The notes: a model not told the origin generated them from the sequence alone. Shown: positions 8,245-17,200, counted from the stretch's first letter. The stretch is 64,000 nt of DNA from Alkalicoccobacillus gibsonii (GCF_016798245.1 NZ_JAEUZA010000002.1:907653-971652), one strand, 5' to 3'. Made by a program: numbers and translations.

Positions 8245-8342
8245 GTTTGGCTGCTCCTTTCAATCAAGCGTTATACGGGTAGTGTAAGCTTCAACGTAAA
8301 AAATATATTAGTGAATGATTGGGAATTTTTAATAAGAGGGGT

Positions 8343-8371
8343 TTGGCTAAATGGTTTACTCATGATAAAGT
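8343..8371 (+). promoter_or_regulatory. Possible SigA promoter of lipA
   Basis: TTGGCT (8343-8348) and TAAAGT (8366-8371) lie 17 nt apart, about 50 bp before lipA. The match is only moderate. Confidence 0.35.
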
Positions 8372-8422
8372 AAGAAGGGAATAGACTTAAAGTTGATATG
8401 ATTAGTAAGGATGGTGGATAGA

Positions 8423-9346
8423 GTGGCAAAGAAAGAAGAGCATGTCCGAAAACCAGAATGGCTTAAAATTAAGCTTAATACCAATGAATCTTATACAAAC
8501 TTAAAGAAAATGATGAGAGAGAAAAAATTACATACGGTATGTGAGGAAGCAAGATGTCCTAATATTCATGAATGTTGGGCAGTTCGAAAAACAGCTACAT
8601 TTATGATTTTAGGTGACATCTGTACGCGTGCCTGTCGATTTTGTGCCGTGAAGACAGGCCTCCCTACAGAATTAGATCTACAAGAGCCAGAACGTGTGGC
8701 AGACTCGGTTAGTGATATGGGTCTTAAGCATGTCGTAATCACCGCAGTAGCTAGAGATGACTTGAAAGACGGGGGAGCCGAGGTTTTTGCAGAAACGGTA
8801 CGAGCTATTCGTCGCAAAAATCCGTTCTGTACCATAGAAGTGCTTCCTTCAGACATGCTTGGAAATGAAAACAGTCTGAAGACGCTGATGGATGCCAGAC
8901 CAAATATTATGAACCACAACATTGAAACGGTTCGCCGATTATCTCCAAGAGTTCGAGCTCGTGCGACATATGATCGTACATTGGAATTCCTGCGTCGTGC
9001 AAAAGAAATGCATGATGATATTCCAACAAAATCGAGTTTAATGATTGGGCTGGGGGAAACGAAAGAAGAAATTATTGAGACAATGGATGATCTTAGAGCA
9101 AACAATGTAAATATTATGACCATTGGCCAATACTTACAACCGACTAAAAAGCATCTTAAAGTACAAAAATATTATCACCCAGATGAATTTGCAGAGCTTC
9201 GTGAGATCGCAATGAGTAAAGGATTTAGTCATTGTGAAGCAGGACCACTCGTTCGTTCATCTTATCACGCTGACGAACAAGTGAATCAGGCACAAGTAAA
9301 CGAAGAAGCTAGAAAAGTTCAAGATGGAACAACCGTGAATTCATAA
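8423..9346 (+). CDS. lipA: Lipoyl synthase
   Basis: Radical-SAM enzyme that inserts two sulphurs into protein-bound octanoyl groups to make lipoyl cofactor. Both iron-sulphur clusters are visible: [12 protein letters not shown] (auxiliary cluster) and CTRACRFC (radical SAM cluster), followed by conserved HNIETVRRL and RSSYHADEQ. The protein has 307 residues from GTG 8423, preceded by GGTGG; an upstream ATG at 8411 is in frame, but homologues begin with [14 protein letters not shown]. The B. subtilis order yunA-lipA-yutD is kept, except that yutC is absent. Confidence 0.96.
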   Translation: MAKKEEHVRKPEWLKIKLNTNESYTNLKKMMREKKLHTVCEEARCPNIHECWAVRKTATFMILGDICTRACRFCAVKTGLPTELDLQEPERVADSVSDMGLKHVVITAVARDDLKDGGAEVFAETVRAIRRKNPFCTIEVLPSDMLGNENSLKTLMDARPNIMNHNIETVRRLSPRVRARATYDRTLEFLRRAKEMHDDIPTKSSLMIGLGETKEEIIETMDDLRANNVNIMTIGQYLQPTKKHLKVQKYYHPDEFAELREIAMSKGFSHCEAGPLVRSSYHADEQVNQAQVNEEARKVQDGTTVNS

Positions 9347-9354
9347 TTAATAGA

Positions 9355-9391
9355 AGGCGGACATTCATTTATACAATGTGTCCGTCTTTTT
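9355..9391 (+). terminator. Terminator after lipA
   Basis: AGGCGGACA (9355-9363) pairs with TGTCCGTCT (9379-9387, one G-T pair) and a T-run follows. Confidence 0.8.
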
Positions 9392-9490
9392 AATGGTTAA
9401 AACGTTGTTCTACTTTTACAAAACCCGACATTTCCTGCTTCCTAATGCTTATGATACAATGGAAAAAATGAAACGTGAGGTGTATACGCG

Positions 9491-9808
9491 TTGGTTACGA
9501 TTCAGGAACTTCAATTTGAAGTCGTTGAAGATATTAAAGATGGCTGGGATGAAGAAGCCTTTAAGTCGCGATATAGCGATATATTAAATAAATACGACTA
9601 TATTGTAGGAGATTGGGGCTACAATCAGTTACGCCTGAGAGGGTTTTTCGAAGACAAGCATAAGAAATCAACGTACGATTCCAAAATCAGTACGTTGCCT
9701 GATTATCTTTACGAGTATTGTAATTTTGGATGCGCGTATTTTGTTGTGAAGCGTATTAAAAAACGTTCAGATAAAGGGAATAAACATAAACAAAAAGAGG
9801 GTAAATAA
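9491..9808 (+). CDS. yutD: YutD family protein (DUF1027)
   Basis: A 105-residue cytoplasmic protein that starts with TTG, 8 nt after GAGGTG. Conserved YutD features are FKSRYSDILNKYDYIVGDWGYNQLRL followed by LPDYLYEYCNFGCAYFVVK, and a lysine-rich tail. The YutD/DUF1027 family is widespread in Bacilli and its function is unknown. It follows lipA as in B. subtilis (minus yutC). (The quoted conserved stretch is in residues 24-50; only its key positions matter: Tyr and Trp of GDWGY.). Confidence 0.88.
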   Translation: MVTIQELQFEVVEDIKDGWDEEAFKSRYSDILNKYDYIVGDWGYNQLRLRGFFEDKHKKSTYDSKISTLPDYLYEYCNFGCAYFVVKRIKKRSDKGNKHKQKEGK

Positions 9809-9816
9809 CCCTCTTT
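9794..9816. terminator. Short bidirectional hairpin between yutD and the downstream minus-strand gene
   Basis: AAAGAGGGT (9794-9802) pairs with ACCCTCTTT (9808-9816) around AAATA. It overlaps both stop codons of the convergent pair. Confidence 0.65.
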
Positions 9817-10066
9817 ATGAATCATGTGGTGGATGATGTCCAGGATACTTCCTTGGCGTATGCTGGTGGGCATCTTTATTTACATAATTAAATGCGCTAT
9901 AGGTACGTTGGTCTTCTCTCCAAGGCGTACTTTTACCTTCCACAGGTGTATCTTTTCCTATCGGAGACCCGTAAGGACCTTCAGGAGTGGCCTCGGCAGT
10001 CACGTAATTATGCATGGCTTCAACGTTTTTAAAGTCATGATATTCTGTATCTGTTTGCTTTTTCAA
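9815..10066 (-). CDS. Small hydrophilic protein, DUF3905-like
   Basis: Encodes 83 residues from TTG 10066, which has GGGAGGG 6 nt upstream; the longer frame to 10099 would run through that ribosome binding site. The protein is hydrophilic and rich in Pro, Gly, His and Tyr, with PEGPYGSPIGKDTPVEGKS and WREDQRTYSAFNYVNKDAH. I recall this pattern from the short Bacillus DUF3905 family, whose function is unknown; the family name is from memory and uncertain. No membrane segment or signal peptide is visible. It lies between yutD and yutE, where B. subtilis has nothing comparable that I know of. Confidence 0.68.
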   Translation of the reverse strand: MKKQTDTEYHDFKNVEAMHNYVTAEATPEGPYGSPIGKDTPVEGKSTPWREDQRTYSAFNYVNKDAHQHTPRKYPGHHPPHDS

Positions 10067-10155
10067 TGGAAGCCCTCCCTTAAGCCATAGGGTATCCAAA
10101 ATGCTTTATTTTATGATTGGTTGACTGCGCTTACAAGAAAGGATTGGGATATAGG

Positions 10156-10599
10156 ATGTATTTTGTAGACCGTACAAAGATTGAAACGACTTTAACCTAT
10201 ATGGAGTCACTTTTTCCAACATTCGATTCGCTAAAGGAACGTGATTCAATTATAGAGGATTTAGCTTTAGAGCGTGTTTGCTACCTCATGATTGAAGCAA
10301 TTATTGACGTAGGAAATAGTATGATTGATGGGTTTATTATGCGCGACCCAGGAAGCTATGCAGATATTGTAGATATCTTAGTCGATGAACGAGTCATTGA
10401 GCATACGCAAGGAGAATCCTTAAAGGAGATCCTTCAAGTCAGAAAAGAGATCATTCAAACTTCGGGAACGATTAATCATAACGGTCTTTATCAACTTCTC
10501 CATGCGCAAAGTGGTTCGCTAAAAGCATTTCCGGAGAATGTTCGCAGCTATTTGGAAAATGAGTTAGGACCAGTGTCTGCTTTTTTACCTAAAGAGTAG
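10156..10599 (+). CDS. yutE: YutE, DUF86/HEPN-fold protein
   Basis: A 147-residue all-helical protein that starts MYFVDRTKIETTL, the typical opening of YutE. An in-frame TTG at 10117 lacks a ribosome binding site, so ATG 10156 is chosen. The DUF86 family shares the HEPN fold with HepT toxins, whose RNase motif is RX4-6H. Here the corresponding place reads RKEIIQTSGTINH: the His expected soon after Arg is replaced by Gln, and the first His is 12 residues away. No MntA-type nucleotidyltransferase is adjacent. So a toxin role is unlikely; function remains unknown. Confidence 0.85.
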   Translation: MYFVDRTKIETTLTYMESLFPTFDSLKERDSIIEDLALERVCYLMIEAIIDVGNSMIDGFIMRDPGSYADIVDILVDERVIEHTQGESLKEILQVRKEIIQTSGTINHNGLYQLLHAQSGSLKAFPENVRSYLENELGPVSAFLPKE

Positions 10600-10664
10600 G
10601 CAAGTCCTGTTCGTTTACAAAAAGAATGCCCATCGCTTACAATAAACGTAAGGTGGTGGACAGA

Positions 10665-11306
10665 ATGAGAGACCAATCAATGTCAACTCGTTCAGTTGTG
10701 TTAACCCTATTAAAACGAAAGCATGAGCTGACAACAGCTGAGCTCTCTGAAATGCTTAAAATAACGGAGATGGCCGTAAGACGTCATTTGCGAGGGTTAG
10801 AAGTTGAGCAATTAATTACCTCCCGATTGGTTCGTCAAACCATGGGACGGCCCGTTCATAAATACTATTTAACTGAAAAAGGAAACGAGAATTTCCCACG
10901 AAATTATAGCCAGCTGTCACTCGGTTTCTTAGATGATCTGCGGGATTTATATGGTGCAAATGCTGTGAATCAGTTATTTGAGAAGCGACACAATCGTTTA
11001 CATGAATCATATGAACCAAGTGTAACAGGGACGTTAAAAGAACGAATTCGAGCATTAGCTGATATTCAAAATGAACAGGGATATATGGTTCAGTGGACGG
11101 AGAACGAGGATGGTTCTTACGAATTTATTGAATATAATTGTCCGATTGCACATGTGGCTAAAGCGTATCCTATTGCCTGTACATGTGAAAAGAAGTTGTT
11201 CAAGGAATTACTCTACACTGAAAATGTAGAACGTACAGCGTGTATGGCTGAAAACGGAGATGCACACTGTGTTTATAAAATTAATAAGCAATCAACACTA
11301 AAGTAA
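10665..11306 (+). CDS. Winged-helix transcriptional regulator with C-terminal Cys cluster (SufR-like)
   Basis: The 213-residue product has an N-terminal winged helix (LTTAELSEMLKITEMAVRRH as helix-turn-helix, then GRPVHKYYLTEKG wing) and a long middle helical part. The C-terminal region carries five cysteines: C-X12-C-X-C near NCPIAHVAKAYPIACTC, then single Cys in TACMAENGDAHC. This arrangement resembles the iron-sulphur-binding regulators of the SufR/DeoR-ArsR type, so metal or Fe-S sensing is a fair inference. ATG 10665 has AAGGTGGTGG upstream; ATG 10626 does not. It is inserted between yutE and yutF; the target genes are not evident. Confidence 0.8.
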   Translation: MRDQSMSTRSVVLTLLKRKHELTTAELSEMLKITEMAVRRHLRGLEVEQLITSRLVRQTMGRPVHKYYLTEKGNENFPRNYSQLSLGFLDDLRDLYGANAVNQLFEKRHNRLHESYEPSVTGTLKERIRALADIQNEQGYMVQWTENEDGSYEFIEYNCPIAHVAKAYPIACTCEKKLFKELLYTENVERTACMAENGDAHCVYKINKQSTLK

Positions 11307-11307
11307 G

Positions 11308-11328
11308 CCGTCCACTGGACGGTTTTTC
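11308..11328 (+). terminator. Short terminator after the regulator gene
   Basis: CCGTCC (11308-11313) pairs with GGACGG (11317-11322), followed by TTTTTC. Confidence 0.7.
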
Positions 11329-11347
11329 TCATGAAAGGAATGTAACC

Positions 11348-12115
11348 ATGACATACAAAGGATACTTGATTGATTTAGATGGGACGATGTATCGAGGCGG
11401 AGAGGTAATACCTGAAGCGATAGAGTTTGTGAACGAACTGAAACGCAGAGAGCTTCCTTACTTATTTGTTACAAATAATTCAACAAAGACCCCGGAAATA
11501 GCAGCTGCTCACTTGCGTAAATTATCTATTCCCGCTACACCGGAACATGTTTATACCTCTGCTATGGCAACGGCTTCGTACATCCGAAACCAAAAATCAG
11601 AGGCTCGTATTTATGTAATTGGGGAAGCGGGGATAAGAGAAGCATGCCGTCATGCCGGGCTTGTTGAAGCAACAGAGAATGTTGATTTTGTGGTCGTTGG
11701 GTTAGACAGAAAATTAACCTATCAGAAAATCAAACAAGCTTCTCTTCTTATCCAGCAAGGTGCTACATTTATTGCAACAAATCAAGATCATGCGTTGCCC
11801 ACCGAAGAAGGGCTTGTCCCCGGAAACGGATCAATCGTTGCTGCCATTGCATCAGCTTCAGGGATAAAGCCCATGTTTGTTGGAAAGCCAGAAGCACTGA
11901 TCATGACCCAGGCTCTTCGCAAATTAGGGTTAGGCGCGAGTGAAACGATTATGGTTGGCGATAACTATCGAACAGACATAATGGCCGGACTAAACGCTGG
12001 AATAGATACAATGCTTGTACTCTCAGGTGTCACAACAGAAGCTGATTTGCCTCAATTGCCAGTAAAACCAACAGTTACACTTCAAGCTCTTTCACAGTGG
12101 ACGTTTGATCAGTAA
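11348..12115 (+). CDS. yutF: YutF, HAD-IIA family sugar-phosphatase (NagD-like)
   Basis: A 255-residue HAD phosphatase. Motif I is LIDLDGTMYRGG (nucleophile Asp), motif II VTNNST, motif III Lys in FVGKPEALI, and motif IV MVGDNYRTDI. The cap of type C2a lies between motifs II and III. Family members act on small phosphorylated metabolites such as p-nitrophenyl phosphate and nucleotide or sugar phosphates; the physiological substrate is unclear. A paralogue with the same fold (araL) lies at 58 kb. Its 3' end overlaps the convergent yutG by 41 bp. Confidence 0.92.
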   Translation: MTYKGYLIDLDGTMYRGGEVIPEAIEFVNELKRRELPYLFVTNNSTKTPEIAAAHLRKLSIPATPEHVYTSAMATASYIRNQKSEARIYVIGEAGIREACRHAGLVEATENVDFVVVGLDRKLTYQKIKQASLLIQQGATFIATNQDHALPTEEGLVPGNGSIVAAIASASGIKPMFVGKPEALIMTQALRKLGLGASETIMVGDNYRTDIMAGLNAGIDTMLVLSGVTTEADLPQLPVKPTVTLQALSQWTFDQ

Positions 12116-12611
12116 GATCGGCTTCCATTCGATGTGCCAAACGGCTGGATGCAGCTGCTGCAATGGCTCCTACAATATCATCCAGGAAGGTGTGACAAAC
12201 ACCTTCTTTTTTCTCGTTTAACTTCTTTAAAATGCCGGGCTTTAGTTTGTCAACATATCCGTAGTTTGTAAAGCCAATGGAGCCGTACACATTAACAATG
12301 GAAAGTGCGATGACTTCATCAATTCCGTATAGACCTTCATCACGCTCTAGAATGCCTTGCAAAGGAGCCTCGAGCATGTTTTTCTCTGTTAAAATGTCCA
12401 ACTGAATGCCTGTAATGATTGCATTTTGTACCTCTCGCTTAGAGAGGACTCGTTCCACATTTTCCTTGCACAACTCCATTGAGAGGTTCGGATGATATGC
12501 TTTTTGTAAAAAGTGAACTAGCTCAGCCATATCATCAATAGTAACGCCTCTAAATATAAGCCATTCTCTTGCTTTATCTGATAGCTCTTTTTGTGAGCAA
12601 ACGTTTCTCAT
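12075..12611 (-). CDS. yutG: YutG, phosphatidylglycerophosphatase A-like protein
   Basis: A 178-residue protein whose C-terminal half (FLDDIVGAIAAAASSRLAHR, and before it YGIDEVIALSIVNVYGSIGFTNYG) matches the PgpA family. In proteobacteria PgpA dephosphorylates phosphatidylglycerophosphate; in Bacilli YutG-type proteins are soluble-looking and their role is not established. A hydrophobic helix is weak here. The last 41 bp are antisense to the end of yutF. The start is the ATG at 12611, and the divergent yutH lies about 115 bp away. Confidence 0.85.
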   Translation of the reverse strand: MRNVCSQKELSDKAREWLIFRGVTIDDMAELVHFLQKAYHPNLSMELCKENVERVLSKREVQNAIITGIQLDILTEKNMLEAPLQGILERDEGLYGIDEVIALSIVNVYGSIGFTNYGYVDKLKPGILKKLNEKKEGVCHTFLDDIVGAIAAAASSRLAHRMEADLTDQTSTVKELEV

Positions 12612-12666
12612 AAATGCCTCTCCTTATGAATGGATCATTGGATGCCATAGTGTTTGATTCCTGCAC

Positions 12667-12694
12667 ACATTTTATACAACTGGGTCATAGACTA
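12667..12694 (+). promoter_or_regulatory. SigK-type promoter of yutH
   Basis: AC (12667-12668), a 17-nt spacer and CATAGACTA (12686-12694) fit the mother-cell SigK consensus AC-N17-CATAnnnTA. It lies about 35 bp before the yutH ATG. Late mother-cell expression is what a spore-coat-associated gene would need. Confidence 0.6.
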
Positions 12695-12727
12695 TCTATA
12701 ATGAAAAATCTCAGGAGGAGGGAAACA

Positions 12728-13762
12728 ATGTTTGAACGGAACATTTATGATAGTTATCGGTTATATAGTGAAAAGCGGTTTAAGCTAGACGGGTATGAAT
12801 GTTTTGAAGCTGGAGGCGTTCCATATATATTGTTCCCAAAGGATGAGAGTGCTTCAAATGAAGCAGATATGCTTACATTTATCTCTTTTCTTAGAGAGGC
12901 AGGAGATGTTTCCGTACCGGAATTGATTCAAACTGCTCAAGGAACAAATACGAGCTTGATTGAAGGGTCAGAAATGTATCTTTGTCAATTACCATTGCCA
13001 AATCAAACACGTGCCCAACCTATGCCAATTGACGAAAGAGGTATAGGGGAACTCTTGGCATCATGGCACCATTTTGGAAGACAGATTCAGCCCAGAGTGA
13101 GACAGCAGGAATTGTTTGGACAGTGGGGGCCAATATGGACAACAAGACTTGAACAACTTGAGAACTGGTATGAAGAACTGTACATGCAAGGACCAAGAAC
13201 CGCTGTAGATGAAACATTTTTAACAACCTATCCATACTTCATGGGTCTATCAGAAAATGCTATTCAATACGTGACGGATACCACATTGGACGGTGCTGGA
13301 AGTGAATCGATAGAAGGAACCCTTTGCCACCGGAGATTTTCTGAGCGTGCGTGGATTCAACTATCAGGAAACGGATCCATGATTAAACCTCCAACAGCGT
13401 TTGTATTTGATCATCCTGCAAGAGATCTAGCTGAATGGCTAAGGGGCCGACGAAGTCAGCTGTCGCGCTCGACTCAGTGGTCACAAGCAACAGACTTTTT
13501 AGAGGGATATCAAAGGTACCAGCCACTTTCTTCTACAAGCTGGCGACTTATGTTTGCCCGGTTGTTATATCCTGTTCATTATTTTGAACTTGTAGAGGAC
13601 TATTACCGTTGTCAAATACCAATCGATCAACAAAAGCTTGGTCAAACCTTTTTACAGCTAGTTGAACAGGAAAAAGAGAATGAGATTTTTCTGCATCGAT
13701 TTGCAGATGTACGTCCGATGCCCAATACGCCAACTGGTTTTCCGAGAGTTGACTGGTTGTAA
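12728..13762 (+). CDS. yutH: YutH, spore coat-associated kinase-fold protein
   Basis: Encodes 344 residues from ATG 12728 with AGGAGGAGGG just upstream; earlier in-frame starts at 12614 and on have none and would begin upstream of the promoter. The family is related to CotS/YtaA and choline-kinase-like folds, but a clean catalytic HxDxxxxN motif is not evident (LCHRRFSERAWIQ is the likely remnant, and VFDHPARDLAEWL resembles the DFG-like region). It is therefore likely a structural pseudokinase of the spore coat. The upstream SigK-type promoter supports sporulation expression. Confidence 0.85.
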   Translation: MFERNIYDSYRLYSEKRFKLDGYECFEAGGVPYILFPKDESASNEADMLTFISFLREAGDVSVPELIQTAQGTNTSLIEGSEMYLCQLPLPNQTRAQPMPIDERGIGELLASWHHFGRQIQPRVRQQELFGQWGPIWTTRLEQLENWYEELYMQGPRTAVDETFLTTYPYFMGLSENAIQYVTDTTLDGAGSESIEGTLCHRRFSERAWIQLSGNGSMIKPPTAFVFDHPARDLAEWLRGRRSQLSRSTQWSQATDFLEGYQRYQPLSSTSWRLMFARLLYPVHYFELVEDYYRCQIPIDQQKLGQTFLQLVEQEKENEIFLHRFADVRPMPNTPTGFPRVDWL

Positions 13763-13770
13763 AGATTCAA

Positions 13771-13810
13771 AACCGCTTCCATTACGTTAGGAACGGTTTT
13801 TATTTTTTTT
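13771..13810 (+). terminator. Terminator after yutH
   Basis: AACCG-C-TTCC (about 13771-13780) pairs with GGAA-CGGTT (13790-13798) with a one-base bulge, followed by a long T-rich run. Confidence 0.75.
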
Positions 13811-13848
13811 TGAAGGATTTTAATCTCTTGTAAACTTTCAGAAGGTTC

Positions 13849-13877
13849 TTGTTTTAAGCGACAATCAGGTCTATAAT
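13849..13877 (+). promoter_or_regulatory. SigA promoter of hom-thrC-thrB
   Basis: TTGTTT (13849-13854), 17-nt spacer, TATAAT (13872-13877). The transcript leader is only about 40 nt, and no riboswitch or leader peptide is seen. Confidence 0.72.
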
Positions 13878-13922
13878 GTCCTTTATAGATAAACATTTGT
13901 ATTTTTAAGGAGACAGTTGGGA

Positions 13923-15227
13923 GTGGGAGATGTGGCAGAGTCAGTAAAAGTAGGACTTCTTGGTCTAGGAACAGTAGGAACAGGGGTGGCGTCCATTATT
14001 ACTCGCCACCAAAAGGAATTACAGCATCAAGTAGGCTGTCCTGTAGAGATAAAAAAGGTTCTAGTACGAGACAAACAAAAATTACGTGAGAGTTTAATTC
14101 AAGACGCGCTGTTAACAGAAGATCCTTACGAAGTGATCCAAGATCAAGAGATTGATATTATCGTTGAAGTGATTGGAGGAGTCGAGCAAACAAAGGATTG
14201 GTTATTGGCTGCTCTTAATCAAAAAAAACATGTAGTCACTGCTAATAAGGATTTAATGGCTATTCATGGTGCGCAGCTACTAAAGTCAGCGGTTGAAAAT
14301 CAGTGTGACTTATATTATGAAGCCAGTGTAGCTGGTGGAATTCCAATTTTACGTAGTTTATCAGATGGATTGTCTGCTGACCGAATTAAAAAAATAATGG
14401 GAATCGTAAATGGAACAACAAACTATATATTAACGAAAATGAGTACAGAAGGTAGTTCTTATGAAGAAGTTCTAAAACAAGCGCAGGATCTAGGATTTGC
14501 AGAGAGTGATCCAACATCAGATGTTGAAGGTCTAGATGCAGCTCGTAAAATGGCCATCCTCGCTACGCTTGGTTTTTCTGCCCCAATCAGTTTAACGGAT
14601 GTGTCCGTTGAGGGAATTAGCAGTATCTCTGATGCTGACCTTCACTATGCAGAACGCCTTGGCTATACAATGAAATTGATTGGGATTGCTGACCGCACGG
14701 ACGGGAAAATTGATGTCAGCGTCCGTCCAACGCTTTTACCAAATGAACATCCGCTTTCATCTGTACACAATGAGTACAACGCCGTTTATATTCATGGTGA
14801 AGCGGTAGGAGAAACGATGTTTTATGGACCAGGTGCCGGCTCCTTGCCAACTGCAACAGCCGTTGTCTCCGATCTTGTGACCGTAATGAAAAACATGAGA
14901 CTTGGCGTGAACGGAAAGAGTGTTCTCGCTCCAATGAATGAAAAGACATTAAAAGAAGCGCAGGAGATCTCTTCCCAGTACTTTATCCGATTAAGGGTAT
15001 TGGATCAGACGGGGACATTTTCAGCGATTACTGCATTATTTGCTGAATTTGACGTCAGCTTTGAAAAGCTTTTACAGCTACCAGTTGAAGGCGAAGAACT
15101 TGCTGAAATTATTGTCGTTACACATAAAACGAGTAAACAGACATTTGATGGGTTAATTGAACGGCTGAAAAACGTAGAAGTTGTTGAATCAGTTGAAAGC
15201 AGCTATTGCGTTGAAGGGGGAAATTAA
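13923..15227 (+). CDS. hom: Homoserine dehydrogenase
   Basis: Reduces aspartate semialdehyde to homoserine, the branch point to threonine and methionine. About 434 residues: an N-terminal Rossmann NAD(P) domain (VGLLGLGTVGTGV), the catalytic region (NGTTNYILTKM, DPTSDVEGLDAARKMAILA) and a C-terminal ACT domain (about 350-425, FSAITALFAEFDVSFEKL) for feedback by threonine. The start is uncertain among GTG 13923 (AAGGAG 10 nt upstream, chosen), TTG 13917 and GTG 13932. thrC starts 3 bp after its stop, so hom-thrC-thrB form an operon. Confidence 0.96.
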   Translation: MGDVAESVKVGLLGLGTVGTGVASIITRHQKELQHQVGCPVEIKKVLVRDKQKLRESLIQDALLTEDPYEVIQDQEIDIIVEVIGGVEQTKDWLLAALNQKKHVVTANKDLMAIHGAQLLKSAVENQCDLYYEASVAGGIPILRSLSDGLSADRIKKIMGIVNGTTNYILTKMSTEGSSYEEVLKQAQDLGFAESDPTSDVEGLDAARKMAILATLGFSAPISLTDVSVEGISSISDADLHYAERLGYTMKLIGIADRTDGKIDVSVRPTLLPNEHPLSSVHNEYNAVYIHGEAVGETMFYGPGAGSLPTATAVVSDLVTVMKNMRLGVNGKSVLAPMNEKTLKEAQEISSQYFIRLRVLDQTGTFSAITALFAEFDVSFEKLLQLPVEGEELAEIIVVTHKTSKQTFDGLIERLKNVEVVESVESSYCVEGGN

Positions 15228-15230
15228 AAG

Positions 15231-16295
15231 ATGAGTAAATGGAATGGTCTTATTAAAGAATACGCAGAATTTTTACCGGTATCGGAGGAAACGCCTGCCC
15301 TTTCTTTGTCAGAGGGGAATACACCGCTTGTCCCATTAGAACGATTGTCCAAAGAGTGGGGAGTCGACATTCACGTAAAATACGAGGGTGCCAATCCAAC
15401 TGGGTCGTTTAAGGACAGAGGAATGGTTATGGCCGTAGCTAAAGCTAAGGAAGAGGGTAGTAAAGCCATTATTTGTGCGTCTACCGGTAATACATCAGCA
15501 GCTGCTGCAGCATATGGCGCGCGCGCGGGACTTCGTTGCATCGTTGTTATCCCCGAGGGCAAAATTGCACTGGGCAAGCTTGCTCAAGCTGTAATGTATG
15601 GTGCTGAAGTTCTTGAAATTCAAGGGAACTTTGACCACGCACTTGATATCGTTCGTTCAATCAGTGAGGTTGAGCCAATCACGCTTGTTAACTCAGTGAA
15701 CCCTTATCGAATTGAAGGTCAAAAAACAGCAGCCTTTGAAGTATGTGATGCACTCGGACAAGCGCCGGATGTGTTATGTATTCCAGTTGGGAATGCGGGG
15801 AATATCACAGCATACTGGAAAGGCTTTAAAGAATACCACGAAGCAAAAGGCACAGGACTTCCAGAGATGAGAGGCTTTGAAGCAGAAGGAGCAGCAGCCA
15901 TTGTCCGTAATGAAGTGATCGAAGACCCTGAAACCATTGCTACAGCTATTCGAATTGGAAACCCAGCAAGCTGGGATAAAGCCGTAAATGCAGTAGAGGA
16001 ATCGAATGGGAAAATTGATTTCGTGACAGACGAAGAAATCATTGAAGCCTACCAAACGCTTGCAACGAAAGAAGGCGTTTTTTGTGAACCAGCCTCAGCC
16101 GCTTCACTAGCAGGTCTGAAAAAACAAATCGATTCCGGCGAAATTAAGCAAGGATCTAAAGTTGTTTGCGTATTAACAGGAAACGGTCTAAAAGACCCTG
16201 CAACTGCAATCGACAGTGTGAAAGTGAAGCCAACCCTTCTTCCAAATGAAAAGGATGCATTCCTTGCTCATTTAAAACAAGGTGTGACTCAATAA
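15231..16295 (+). CDS. thrC: Threonine synthase
   Basis: PLP enzyme that converts O-phosphohomoserine to threonine. 354 residues, the short Bacillus-type form. The Schiff-base lysine lies in [11 protein letters not shown], phosphate binding in the [12 protein letters not shown] and [12 protein letters not shown] loops. It starts 3 bp after hom and its stop TAA shares one base with the thrB ATG, so the three genes are translationally coupled. Confidence 0.97.
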   Translation: MSKWNGLIKEYAEFLPVSEETPALSLSEGNTPLVPLERLSKEWGVDIHVKYEGANPTGSFKDRGMVMAVAKAKEEGSKAIICASTGNTSAAAAAYGARAGLRCIVVIPEGKIALGKLAQAVMYGAEVLEIQGNFDHALDIVRSISEVEPITLVNSVNPYRIEGQKTAAFEVCDALGQAPDVLCIPVGNAGNITAYWKGFKEYHEAKGTGLPEMRGFEAEGAAAIVRNEVIEDPETIATAIRIGNPASWDKAVNAVEESNGKIDFVTDEEIIEAYQTLATKEGVFCEPASAASLAGLKKQIDSGEIKQGSKVVCVLTGNGLKDPATAIDSVKVKPTLLPNEKDAFLAHLKQGVTQ

Positions 16296-17200
16296 TGAAA
16301 ACACAATCGTTTCAAATTAAGGTCCCAGGCAGTACAGCGAACCTGGGACCGGGCTTTGATTCCATTGGGCTTGCTGTTAGTCGTTACCTTGAACTTGAGG
16401 TCACACGTGCCGCCGATTGGTTTTTTTCTTCAGAATCAAAGGATTTAAAGGGAATTCCAGCTGGTGTTGATAATTTAGTGTGTAAAGTAGCAAAACAGAC
16501 AGCTGAACAACTAAACGTTAATCTTCCGCCTTGCCATGTGAAAATGACTAGTAACATCCCGCTTGCACGAGGACTAGGTAGTAGTGCTGCGGCAATTGTA
16601 GCAGGAATTGAGCTCGCTTGTTATTTCTCAAACGAAGAGGTTACAGCAGAGCAAAAAACTCGTATCGCTAGTGTTTGGGAGGGTCATCCAGATAACGTAG
16701 CAGCCTCAGTGTATGGGGGATTGGTGATTGGAACCCATCATCAGGATTGGACTCGAGTGGTTCAAGCTGGAATACCAAAGATTGACTTGGTTTTTCTCAT
16801 CCCAACCGAAGAAGTACTGACAAAAACGGCACGCGGCGTACTTCCAGAGAAACTCAACTTTTCAGAAGCAGTTCAAGCGGGTAGCGTAGGAAATGTACTC
16901 ACAGCCGCAGCATTAACACGGGACTGGGAGCTCGTTGGAGAGATGATGGCTCAAGATCTGTACCATCAACCCTATCGTAAACAACTCATTCCGCTTATGG
17001 AAAAGGTGATTTCGTTTGCCGAAGCAGAAGAGGATATCTACGGAGCTGCATTAAGTGGAGCAGGACCAACCATTCTCTGTATCACAAAAGAAGGTATGGG
17101 TGCTCAGGTAGCTCACACATTAACACAAGCATTTAAAGGCATTGAAGTGGATGTATTAAAGCCAGCTGAACATGGAGTTAAACTAATTACAAAAAACTAG
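16295..17200 (+). CDS. thrB: Homoserine kinase
   Basis: Phosphorylates homoserine for threonine synthase. 301 residues, GHMP kinase fold: N-terminal PGSTANLGPGFDSIGLAV, the ATP-binding PLARGLGSSAAAIVAG, and C-terminal GAALSGAGPTIL. It is the last gene of the hom-thrC-thrB operon. No terminator follows at once, and the downstream SplA-domain gene could be co-transcribed. Confidence 0.97.
   Translation: MKTQSFQIKVPGSTANLGPGFDSIGLAVSRYLELEVTRAADWFFSSESKDLKGIPAGVDNLVCKVAKQTAEQLNVNLPPCHVKMTSNIPLARGLGSSAAAIVAGIELACYFSNEEVTAEQKTRIASVWEGHPDNVAASVYGGLVIGTHHQDWTRVVQAGIPKIDLVFLIPTEEVLTKTARGVLPEKLNFSEAVQAGSVGNVLTAAALTRDWELVGEMMAQDLYHQPYRKQLIPLMEKVISFAEAEEDIYGAALSGAGPTILCITKEGMGAQVAHTLTQAFKGIEVDVLKPAEHGVKLITKN

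Noticed and set aside
8566..9123. 185-codon minus-strand ORF in lipA
   Set aside because: It is the complement of the strongly conserved lipA frame; serine- and arginine-rich shadow translation.
9824..10090. 88-codon plus-strand ORF opposite the DUF3905-like gene
   Set aside because: No ribosome binding site, and the antisense frame has a better start, site and composition.
10156..10599. HepT/MntA toxin-antitoxin system
   Set aside because: The RX4-6H motif is incomplete and there is no nucleotidyltransferase partner.
12614..12727. Longer yutH start at 12614
   Set aside because: It would place the start upstream of the promoter and lacks a ribosome binding site; ATG 12728 has a strong one.
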